Assembly (NCBI GenBank): GCA_031269135.1
Contig: JAISZP010000268.1
Location: 1-6,095 of the forward strand
Length of the DNA: 6,095 nt
Direction: 5' to 3'
Origin: Deltaproteobacteria bacterium
Lineage (GTDB): Bacteria > Desulfobacterota > Desulfarculia > Adiutricales > Adiutricaceae
Below are positions 1 through 4,859 of the stretch, piece by piece; position 1 is the stretch's first letter, and the number at the start of each line of letters is the position of its first letter. A model generated the notes under the pieces. The model saw nothing but the letters and a program-made list of their open reading frames with translations, did no database searches and was not told the origin of the DNA. The position numbers and the translations under genes were made by a program.

Positions 1-45
1 CGGCATTAGTCCAATCTGAACTTTTTAATTGTCCACATTTTTTCC

Positions 46-74
46 TTGACTCTCAATTAAATATACGCTATCCT
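46..74 (+). promoter_or_regulatory. Sigma70-type promoter in 84-bp unit 1
   Basis: TTGACT (46-51) is separated by 17 bp from TATCCT (69-74), which is ideal sigma70 spacing with five of six matches at -35 and four of six at -10. T-rich DNA just upstream (37-43) could act as an UP element. Transcription would start near 80-82 and run rightwards into the second unit. The motif is seen directly; its activity is inferred. Confidence 0.6.
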
Positions 75-129
75 CTTACTTGTTCGGCATTAGTCCATTC
101 TGAACTTTTCAGCGCTGCACATTTTTTAT

Positions 130-158
130 TTGACTCTCGATGAAATATACGTTATCCT
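130..158 (+). promoter_or_regulatory. Sigma70-type promoter in 84-bp unit 2
   Basis: TTGACT (130-135), a 17-bp spacer and TATCCT (153-158) repeat the unit 1 promoter exactly 84 bp downstream. The spacer carries substitutions while both hexamers are identical, which suggests the hexamers are kept by selection. A T-run (122-127) again precedes the -35. Transcription would start near 164-166 and read into the A/C tract and the short repeats. Confidence 0.6.
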
Positions 159-178
159 CTTACTCGTTCGGCGGTAAT

Positions 179-224
179 CCAAACAAACACAAAAAAACAA
201 AACCAAAAACAAACACAAAAACAA
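179..224. other. 46-nt tract made only of A and C
   Basis: All bases from 179 to 224 are A or C on the plus strand, mostly A-runs broken by single C residues. An RNA from the tandem promoters would contain this as an unstructured segment near its 5' end. A/C-rich leaders can serve as open landing sites for ribosomes or RNA-binding proteins, but no plausible gene follows directly. Function unknown. Confidence 0.6.
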
Positions 225-249
225 TCGTATGAGGTCTTCATCAAAGCGT

Positions 250-284
250 AGCTGGTCGCTGGTAGCTGGTAGCTGGTCGCTGGT
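250..284. repeat. Five tandem 7-bp repeats, (A/C)GCTGGT
   Basis: Five perfect-length heptamers run without spacers: AGCTGGT, CGCTGGT, AGCTGGT, AGCTGGT, CGCTGGT. Only the first base varies. Heptameric short tandem repeats occur in intergenic DNA of several bacterial groups and change copy number by strand slippage. No role is evident here. Confidence 0.9.
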
Positions 285-314
285 TATGTTCGATACTAGC
301 TTTAGGTGGTTCAG

Positions 315-359
315 GCGCTTGAAGCGCTTGAACTGATTGAAGCGCTTGAAGCGATAGCT
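315..359. repeat. Five tandem 9-bp repeats around AAGCGCTT
   Basis: The unit GCGCTTGAA occurs at 315-323, 324-332 and 342-350, with diverged copies CTGATTGAA (333-341) and GCGATAGCT (351-359). Junctions between units create the 8-bp palindrome AAGCGCTT at 322-329 and 340-347, 18 bp apart. On the minus strand this repeat produces a spurious Phe-Lys-Arg peptide pattern. The repeat is seen directly; a binding-site role would be speculation. Confidence 0.85.
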
Positions 360-469
360 GAGTCCTATTCGACTTAGGCTTGCTGTTTTCAGTTTGCGGT
401 AAATATGCATAAACGTTGACGCAGCCCTCGATCGCCCGACTGCCGCTGGGATAGTCGACCACGCCTTAG

Positions 470-499
470 TTGAAAGGCGCGTGTAAAGGCGCCTGTAAA
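470..499 (+). promoter_or_regulatory. Weak candidate promoter for the helicase leader
   Basis: TTGAAA (470-475), an 18-bp spacer and TGTAAA (494-499) give a moderate sigma70 match. A start near 506 would place both small hairpins and the terminator in the transcript leader. The tandem promoters at 46-158 match the consensus better, so this one could be chance. Confidence 0.25.
473..496. repeat. 12-bp tandem duplication
   Basis: AAAGGCGCGTGT (473-484) is followed directly by AAAGGCGCCTGT (485-496), with one mismatch in twelve. It overlaps a weak promoter candidate whose -35 is TTGAAA at 470-475, so a copy-number change would move promoter spacing. The duplication is certain; that consequence is inferred. 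Confidence 0.75.
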
Positions 500-507
500 T
501 TCCTAGA

Positions 508-521
508 GCGCTCTCGAGCGC
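508..521 (+). other. Small GC-rich hairpin
   Basis: GCGCTC (508-513) and GAGCGC (516-521) are reverse complements. In RNA this gives a five-base-pair stem capped by a CTCG tetraloop. It is compact and stable but short, so it could occur by chance in this GC-rich patch. Confidence 0.4.
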
Positions 522-550
522 GGCGCAGGCAAACAATGTTCCACAACCGA

Positions 551-576
551 TATCTTAAGACGAAAGCATTAAGATG
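551..576 (+). other. Leader hairpin with perfect 7-bp stem
   Basis: ATCTTAA (552-558) pairs exactly with TTAAGAT (569-575) around a 10-nt loop, GACGAAAGCA. A T-G wobble adds one pair at the base. It lies between the small hairpin at 508 and the terminator at 610, forming a possible structured leader ahead of the helicase. I do not recognise it as a known riboswitch class. Confidence 0.45.
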
Positions 577-609
577 CGCAACAAGACCAATCCGTTAGCG
601 TTCATTCGG

Positions 610-657
610 CCCAATTTCTCCTCTCGGCTAAAGCCGAGAGGTTAGCTTGGGTTTTTT
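610..657 (+). terminator. Intrinsic terminator or attenuator ahead of the helicase
   Basis: An outer stem CCCAA (610-614) with TTGGG (647-651) encloses a 5x5 internal loop. Inside it is a perfect 9-bp stem, CCTCTCGGC (620-628) with GCCGAGAGG (633-641), capped by TAAA. Six T residues (652-657) follow the outer stem directly, the arrangement of a Rho-independent terminator on the plus strand. No T-run follows in the other direction. It ends 30 nt before the helicase start codon. It therefore either stops an upstream transcript or acts as an attenuator. The segment GCTAA (627-631) could instead pair with TTAGC at 595-599 or 642-646, giving weak alternative folds. Confidence 0.75.
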
Positions 658-672
658 CCATCAATAACAGAA

Positions 673-679
673 AAGGCGG
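673..679 (+). promoter_or_regulatory. Ribosome binding site supporting the GTG start
   Basis: AAGGCGG resembles AAGGAGG with one mismatch and lies 8 nt before the GTG at 688. An in-frame TAG at 643-645 and the absence of any ATG, GTG or TTG between it and 688 leave this GTG as the earliest possible start. Confidence 0.6.
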
Positions 680-687
680 AATTTAAG

Positions 688-3606
688 GTGTGTGCTCTAA
701 TTCAAAGGCAAAACCAGGGATATGCGACTGTCCTGGAAAAATTCAAAGACCGTTTAAGTGATGCTTCCAAAGCTCAGCTCGCCAAATCGGCGTCAGCTGA
801 CGTCGATAAGAAAGAAGGCCAGGCTCCCCTTACTCTCAAAGATCGTCTTTCCAGACTCAACTACACCCAAGCTGTAAGACTTCTTGGACCTCAGGGCAAA
901 GAACTGCTCAGGCAGAAAACCAACAACGTCTTCGACTTCGATCTCAATGAGGATCGCTTCCGGCTGACGGACGACGAATTCGAGATCATCGTAAACGATG
1001 TGCCTGTCCTATTTTATTTATCCTCTCCAAGAGGGACTCTTTCTTACCGCTGCACCGCCTGCGACTGCGAGATGCCCAACGGCTGCGAGCATGCGGCGTT
1101 CGCCTTGGCGTTCATCCTTGAGGAAAAAATGCTCCTTGGTCTGGCTTCGCCTCCGCCGGAGAGGGTCCCTCTGGAAATGCTGAGCGAGAAAGAGTTGGTG
1201 GAAAGGGCGATAAGCGAGAGACTTGAACGGGTGACCGCCGAAAATTTGACTGTCGTAAGCAAACCGCCCAAAGGGGTCTGGGGAGACTATCAGGTCAACA
1301 ATCCCAAGAGCGGCCGAAGTTATCGGATAACGCTTCGGGGCTGGGGAAAAGGACAGACTTATTGCCAATGCCTTGATTTTAAGAGCAACACCTTAGGCCT
1401 TTGCAAACACACTTTGGCCGTGAAGAATTATTTGGAAAAGAAGGGCATAAATCTTAGCAAGGTTCCGCCTTGGGCGCCTACGGAGGTGGAAATCTTCGTC
1501 GATTATTCCTCTCAGCCTTCTAAGCTGAGGGTTCAGGCGCCGGCCTCTTTGCCCGACCAACAGGCAAGGTTGGTGAAACCTTGGCTGGGTTCTGAGGTCG
1601 CCGACGTTCATTCTTTGGTCAAAACCATCGCCGCCCTTGAACGCTCCGGCTTAGAACCGGTGATTTTTCCCGACGCTCTGGAGTTCATCGAGTTGGCGCT
1701 CCACAGAGAGCGCCTGCACGGGCAGACCAGCCAAATCCGCAAAGATCCGTATAATCATCCCTTGCGGAAAAATTTACTGAAAGTGGAACTGCTTCCCTAC
1801 CAATTAGACGGGATAGCCTTCGCCGCCGGAGCGGGCCGGGCGATTTTGGCCGACGACATGGGGCTGGGAAAGACCATTCAAGGCGTGGGACTGGCGGAGT
1901 TTTTGGCTCGAGAGTCCGGTGTGGCGAAGGTGCTCATCATCTGTCCGGCTAGCCTTAAGTCGCAGTGGCAGGAAGAAATTAAAAGGTTCAGCGACCGTTC
2001 TTCTCACCTGGTTTTAGGGAGCGATAGACGCAATCAATACAGCGGAGAGCATTTCTTCACCATTTGCAATTATGAACAGGTTATGCGCGACCGAGTCCAC
2101 ATCATGCAGGCCAAATGGGACCTAGTGATCCTCGATGAGGCTCAGAGGATCAAGAACTGGGAAACCTCAAGTCACCGGGCTGTAGCCTCCATCAAGAGCC
2201 GCTACCTGTTGATATTGACCGGAACCCCTTTGGAAAACAGCCTCGGCGAGCTTTACACCCTGGTTAAACTTGTCGATGAACAGCTCTTAGGACCTGCCTT
2301 CAGATTTTTGAACGCCCATAAACAGACCGACGAGCGCGGAAAGCTTTTGTCTTGGAGAGGCCTCAACAAAGTCAAATCCGCTTTGGCCCCGATTTTTCTG
2401 AGAAGAACCAGAGCTCAGGTGATGAGCGAACTGCCTCCTAGGCAGACCGAGATCATCAGGGTGGCGCCGACGGAGGAGCAGCTTGACGTCCATACGACAA
2501 ATCTTAGAATCGTCAGCAGGATTGTAAGGAAGCCCTATCTTACGGAGATGGATTTCTTAAGGCTTAAAAAACATCTTTTGATGTGCCGCCTGGCGGCTGA
2601 TTCCAGCGGTTTAGTCGATAAAACGTCTCCGGGCAAGTCGAGCAAACTTGATGAACTCCACGAGCTTCTCGGACGCCTTTTAGCCGAAGAAGACCGCAAG
2701 ATAATCATTTTTTCCGAATGGACCGGAATGCTTGACTTGGTCGAAGAGTTGCTGGCCCGTTTGGGTGCGCCTTTTGAGAGGCTTGACGGTTCCATTCCCC
2801 AGGCCAAGCGCCGAGACCTCATCAAGCGTTTCACCGACGTGGCCGAGACCAAGGTTTTTTTAGCCACAAACGCCGGCTCGACGGGTCTAAATCTTCAGGC
2901 GGCCAACACCGTCATCAACCTTGATCTGCCGTGGAACCCGGCTATCTTGGAGCAGCGCATCGGCCGAGTCCACCGCATGGGGCAGACTAAAGCCGTCCAA
3001 GTCTATCTGTTGATCACCGGCGACACCATCGAGGAGAGGTTGTTGGATCTGTTGGGAGCCAAAAGCGCCCTGGCTCTAGCGACTTTAGATCTGGACTGCG
3101 ATGTGGATTTCGTGGAAATGTCCACCGGCGTAGACGATCTTAAAAACCGCCTTGAGATCCTTTTGGGCCGCAAGCCTGATAAACCTATGGAAATTCCCGT
3201 CGCGCAGGCCCAGCAGCACCAACAGGCCGAGCAGCAACAGCTCCAAGAGCGCAGACAAAAAGTTTCCGAGGCCGGCGGACGTCTGCTCAACTCCGTCATA
3301 GATTTTATTGCGGAATTGGCGCCCGCTATCCAGGCGCCTTCCCAGACGGCTTCCCAGGCTCTTTCCCAGACGCCTTCCCAGGCGGCTTATCAGATTCAGT
3401 CTCAATCCGCGACGGACGACAAAGTCCACGCGCCGGATGCGCCGCCGAAATCAAACTCCGGCAAGGCTATAATCGATTTTTTCGCCAGTTGCCTCGACAA
3501 AGACGAAAACGGCCGCACCAGATTCACTTTGACCATGCCTGACGATAATGCGCTAGACAAAATAAGCCAGACCATATCAGGATTTCTGACGCGTCTGACT
3601 TCTTGA
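688..3606 (+). CDS. SWIM zinc-finger SNF2-family DNA translocase
   Basis: A 972-residue superfamily 2 ATPase expected to translocate on double-stranded DNA in the cytoplasm; no specific substrate or partner is visible. Two SWIM-type metal motifs precede the motor: Cys125, Cys127, Cys133, His135 and Cys226, Cys228, Cys239, His241. The ATPase motifs follow: DMGLGKT (390-396, Lys395), motif Ia near 418-427, DEAQ (483-486), TGTP (511-514), motif IV near 672-678, motif V near 729-736, and the arginine-finger segment QRIGRVHRMGQ (756-766). All catalytic residues look intact. Residues 838-857 are Gln-rich. Residues 884-903 are a four-residue repeat centred on Ser-Gln. The end (about 940-950) returns to a conserved-looking segment, GRTRFTLTMPD. 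The length matches bacterial SWIM-SNF2 proteins (COG0553-like). It lacks RapA-specific evidence, so no symbol is given. A terminator-like leader suggests attenuation. It is transcribed alone. Confidence 0.95.
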   Translation: MCALIQRQNQGYATVLEKFKDRLSDASKAQLAKSASADVDKKEGQAPLTLKDRLSRLNYTQAVRLLGPQGKELLRQKTNNVFDFDLNEDRFRLTDDEFEIIVNDVPVLFYLSSPRGTLSYRCTACDCEMPNGCEHAAFALAFILEEKMLLGLASPPPERVPLEMLSEKELVERAISERLERVTAENLTVVSKPPKGVWGDYQVNNPKSGRSYRITLRGWGKGQTYCQCLDFKSNTLGLCKHTLAVKNYLEKKGINLSKVPPWAPTEVEIFVDYSSQPSKLRVQAPASLPDQQARLVKPWLGSEVADVHSLVKTIAALERSGLEPVIFPDALEFIELALHRERLHGQTSQIRKDPYNHPLRKNLLKVELLPYQLDGIAFAAGAGRAILADDMGLGKTIQGVGLAEFLARESGVAKVLIICPASLKSQWQEEIKRFSDRSSHLVLGSDRRNQYSGEHFFTICNYEQVMRDRVHIMQAKWDLVILDEAQRIKNWETSSHRAVASIKSRYLLILTGTPLENSLGELYTLVKLVDEQLLGPAFRFLNAHKQTDERGKLLSWRGLNKVKSALAPIFLRRTRAQVMSELPPRQTEIIRVAPTEEQLDVHTTNLRIVSRIVRKPYLTEMDFLRLKKHLLMCRLAADSSGLVDKTSPGKSSKLDELHELLGRLLAEEDRKIIIFSEWTGMLDLVEELLARLGAPFERLDGSIPQAKRRDLIKRFTDVAETKVFLATNAGSTGLNLQAANTVINLDLPWNPAILEQRIGRVHRMGQTKAVQVYLLITGDTIEERLLDLLGAKSALALATLDLDCDVDFVEMSTGVDDLKNRLEILLGRKPDKPMEIPVAQAQQHQQAEQQQLQERRQKVSEAGGRLLNSVIDFIAELAPAIQAPSQTASQALSQTPSQAAYQIQSQSATDDKVHAPDAPPKSNSGKAIIDFFASCLDKDENGRTRFTLTMPDDNALDKISQTISGFLTRLTS
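3337..3396 (+). repeat. In-frame 12-nt repeats in the helicase gene
   Basis: Five consecutive 12-nt units, of which four are close copies of the form N-CTTCCCAG-(A/G)C-N, encode the four-residue blocks PSQT, ASQA, LSQT, PSQA and a diverged AYQI (residues 884-903). Because the unit is a multiple of three, copy gain or loss would change linker length without breaking the frame. The block lies between the helicase core and the conserved C-terminal tail, where a flexible linker is plausible. Confidence 0.85.
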
Positions 3607-3609
3607 GAG

Positions 3610-3630
3610 CGGCCGCATAAAAAGCGGCCG
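3610..3630 (+). terminator. GC-rich hairpin after the helicase stop
   Basis: CGGCCGC (3610-3616) pairs with GCGGCCG (3624-3630) around the loop ATAAAAA. The perfect 7-bp GC stem begins 4 nt after the stop codon. The bases that follow (AATTAG) are not a T-run, so this may be a 3'-end stabilising hairpin or a weak terminator, not a classical intrinsic one. Confidence 0.45.
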
Positions 3631-3665
3631 AATTAGAGAAAACCGAAAACCTGCGCAGCTCAGAC

Positions 3666-3695
3666 GACTGCGCGCGACTGCGCGCAACTGCGCCT
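3666..3695. repeat. Three tandem 10-bp repeats, GACTGCGCGC
   Basis: GACTGCGCGC occurs twice (3666-3675, 3676-3685) and is followed by AACTGCGCCT (3686-3695). A partial relative, CTGCGCAG, lies just upstream near 3651. Alternating CG/GC runs make this patch much richer in GC than the T-rich DNA that follows. Confidence 0.8.
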
Positions 3696-3707
3696 GGACC
3701 GCCAGGC
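3692..3707. other. 6-bp hairpin GCCTGG/CCAGGC
   Basis: GCCTGG (3692-3697) and CCAGGC (3702-3707) are reverse complements around an ACCG loop. No T-run follows on either strand, so a terminator role is not supported. It overlaps the last 10-bp repeat. Confidence 0.4.
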
Positions 3708-3781
3708 CGGACAAAATTTCTTATTTGCGCGACCGCTTGTTTTGCATCCTTTATAAGCCGACAAGGTCATTGAGGCAGCTT

Positions 3782-3933
3782 GATGATTAACCGACTTGAC
3801 GATTAAGCGATTAGACGATTGAGTCGTTAGGCTATTGATCTGTTAGACGATTGAGTCGTTAGGCTATTGAGTTGTTAGAGGATTGAGCTGCTAGAGGATT
3901 GAGCCGTTAGATGATTGAGTCGTCAGGCTATCG
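3782..3933. repeat. Array of about 9.5 tandem 16-bp repeats
   Basis: Nine complete units start at 3782, 3798, 3814, 3830, 3846, 3862, 3878, 3894 and 3910, with a half unit from 3926 to 3933. The best form is GACGATTGAGTCGTTA, perfect at 3814-3829 and 3846-3861. Units alternate with a GGCTATTGA form, so 3814-3845 and 3846-3877 make a 32-bp higher-order repeat with two mismatches. The unit contains ACGA-TTGAG-TCGT, a small inverted repeat. There are no unique spacers, so this is not CRISPR. The array ends one base before the prmA stop codon (3935), so it forms the 3' untranslated region of that transcript. A degenerate extra copy may lie at about 3765-3781. Confidence 0.92.
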
Positions 3934-3934
3934 T

Positions 3935-4825
3935 TTAGGCGCTGCTCATTTTCAACCAATAACTGATCCAGCGATCCGTTCTGACGGCGTCGATAATTTC
4001 GTACGAGTTTCGTTCCATAAGCGCTTTAAGAAAGACGTCGCCTTCATCGGGCAATAACCCCGAGACGATGAGATGGCTTCTTTCGTCGAAAGCTCCAAGA
4101 GAGACCAAATCAGATAAGACGAATAGGGGGATATTGGCTAAAACTACTTCCGAAGGGCGCCGGGCGTAATTTTGAGCCAGTCCCCTTTCTATGGTCACTT
4201 TATGAGCCAGGCGATTGTATGTGAGGTTTTTTCGAGCCGCCTCCACCGCCAGATGGCTGTGGTCGACTCCCAAAACTCTTTTGGCTCCTAATTTTGCGGC
4301 GGCAAGAGCTAAAACGCCCGTCCCGCAACCCAGATCCAGCGAGGTCGCGGGTTTTTTAGAGCCTAAATATTTTGGTTTGTAGATGGAAATTAAGAATTCC
4401 AGGCAAGTTTTTGTCGTTGGGTGACCACCGTAACCAAAAGCTAGGCCGGGATCGATAAAAATGGTTGGAGGCAAGCTTAAGGCTTGCTTTTTTTCTTGGC
4501 TCAGCTGTTTTGAATCGAAAGAGGGGACGATTCTTAGCTCTCCGAGGTCGATAGGGGGGCTGCCGGCGCCGTCCTGCCACTGATCGTAGCGCAGGGTGTG
4601 GATTTGCCTGAGTTCGAAAATTGGGTAGGTTTTGAGAAACTGCTCTAAATCGACAGGCGCGTCAAAAAACAGGAAGGCGAAATCAGCCTCGAAATGAAGT
4701 CCTCGTAAAGATTTGGCGCAAGTAGGGCCGAAAAGTTCCGTAGGCAAGGCGGCGTCCAAGAGCTCCAAAGCGCTCTTGTCTTTAGCTCTAAGCTCAAAGA
4801 TGGTGAGTAAGGTCTCCGGTTTCAC
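3935..4825 (-). CDS. prmA: Divergent ribosomal protein L11 methyltransferase (PrmA-type)
   Basis: A 296-residue cytoplasmic S-adenosylmethionine-dependent methyltransferase, close to the usual PrmA length. PrmA methylates amino groups of ribosomal protein L11. Here an N-terminal recognition region (about 1-110) is followed by the PrmA signature around DPGLAFGYGGHPTT (125-138), the SAM-binding motif DLGCGTG (164-170), an acidic residue in GVDHS (186-190), the ANI motif (230-232) and SGLL (255-258). The signature differs from the common AFGTGTHPTT, and ANIPL replaces the common ANIL. L11 is therefore the likely but unproven substrate. The GTG start (4823-4825) is the only possible one: no in-frame ATG, GTG or TTG occurs upstream until well inside the neighbouring gene. 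No clear Shine-Dalgarno site precedes it. It lies 23 nt downstream of the HAD gene, so translation may depend on coupling. Confidence 0.85.
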   Translation of the reverse strand: MKPETLLTIFELRAKDKSALELLDAALPTELFGPTCAKSLRGLHFEADFAFLFFDAPVDLEQFLKTYPIFELRQIHTLRYDQWQDGAGSPPIDLGELRIVPSFDSKQLSQEKKQALSLPPTIFIDPGLAFGYGGHPTTKTCLEFLISIYKPKYLGSKKPATSLDLGCGTGVLALAAAKLGAKRVLGVDHSHLAVEAARKNLTYNRLAHKVTIERGLAQNYARRPSEVVLANIPLFVLSDLVSLGAFDERSHLIVSGLLPDEGDVFLKALMERNSYEIIDAVRTDRWISYWLKMSSA

Positions 4826-4845
4826 GGTTCGGCGGAAGAGGCCGC

Positions 4846-4859
4846 GCCTTAAAAAAGGC
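4846..4859 (-). other. Small hairpin across the HAD stop codon
   Basis: On the minus strand GCCTT and AAGGC pair around a TTTT loop, and the TAA stop of the HAD gene (4849-4851) lies inside the 3' arm. No T-run follows, so this is not a terminator. It might affect how ribosomes move from the HAD gene to prmA, whose start has no obvious binding site. The stem is only five base pairs. Confidence 0.3.

Larger units (their letters stand above)
1..168. repeat. Two tandem 84-bp direct repeats
   Basis: Unit 1 (1-84) and unit 2 (85-168) align without gaps at the same length. Both open with CGGCATTAGTCCA and end with TATCCTCTTACT-GTT. Divergence is concentrated in the middle, where TTTAATTGTC in unit 1 becomes TTCAGCGCTG in unit 2. 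A degenerate third start (CGGC--TA-TCCA) follows at 169, so the array decays there. The window begins at a unit boundary, so further copies may lie to the left. Each unit carries its own promoter motif, listed separately. Conservation is highest around the promoter and just after it. Confidence 0.9.
1..687. other. Repeat-rich intergenic region without a convincing gene
   Basis: No reading frame here looks like a real protein. The longest minus-strand frame (126-536) reads through the short tandem repeats and gives low-complexity Lys/Phe/Leu stretches. In order, the region holds promoter-bearing 84-bp repeats, a tract of only A and C, 7-bp and 9-bp tandem repeats, a 12-bp duplication, two hairpins and an intrinsic terminator facing the helicase. 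It may be transcribed rightwards as a non-coding RNA or a long 5' leader, but only the promoter and terminator motifs support that. Confidence 0.7.
3607..3934. other. Convergent intergenic region, repeat-filled
   Basis: The helicase ends on the left and prmA ends on the right, so both 3' ends face this region. It contains a GC-rich hairpin right after the helicase stop, three 10-bp repeats, a second small hairpin and a 16-bp repeat array reaching the prmA stop codon. I see no gene here and no strong intrinsic terminator with a T-run in either direction. Confidence 0.75.

Noticed and set aside
126..536. Minus-strand open frames of 136 and 73 codons in the left intergenic region
   Set aside because: They are formed by reading through 7-bp and 9-bp tandem repeats and the A/C tract, giving low-complexity peptide, with no ribosome binding site and no recognisable domain. 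They also oppose the promoter and terminator orientation.
536..598. A 20-codon frame ending 12 nt before the terminator, as a possible attenuation leader peptide
   Set aside because: It has no convincing ribosome binding site and no run of codons for one amino acid, and its position could be chance.
998..3429. Several 60-116-codon frames overlapping the helicase gene on both strands
   Set aside because: They lie wholly inside a long gene with intact motifs and show no domain features; they are shadows of its codon composition.
688..3606. Part of an anti-phage system such as DISARM, which includes an SNF2-like helicase
   Set aside because: No methyltransferase for DNA, nuclease or other defence partner adjoins it. 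The nearby methyltransferase is PrmA-type and transcribed convergently in a separate unit.
688..3606. Assignment as rapA (RNA polymerase recycling factor)
   Set aside because: The SNF2 motor is shared, but RapA has N-terminal Tudor-like domains rather than SWIM motifs, so the gene symbol is not justified.
3782..3933. CRISPR array
   Set aside because: The 16-bp units are contiguous with no unique spacers, units are far shorter than CRISPR repeats, and no cas genes are present.
3782..3933. Replication-origin iterons
   Set aside because: No Rep or DnaA gene and no clear AT-rich unwinding region or DnaA boxes are visible; the array sits between two ordinary chromosomal genes.
4356..4580. 74-codon minus-strand frame inside prmA
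   Set aside because: It is an alternative frame of the methyltransferase gene with no features of its own.
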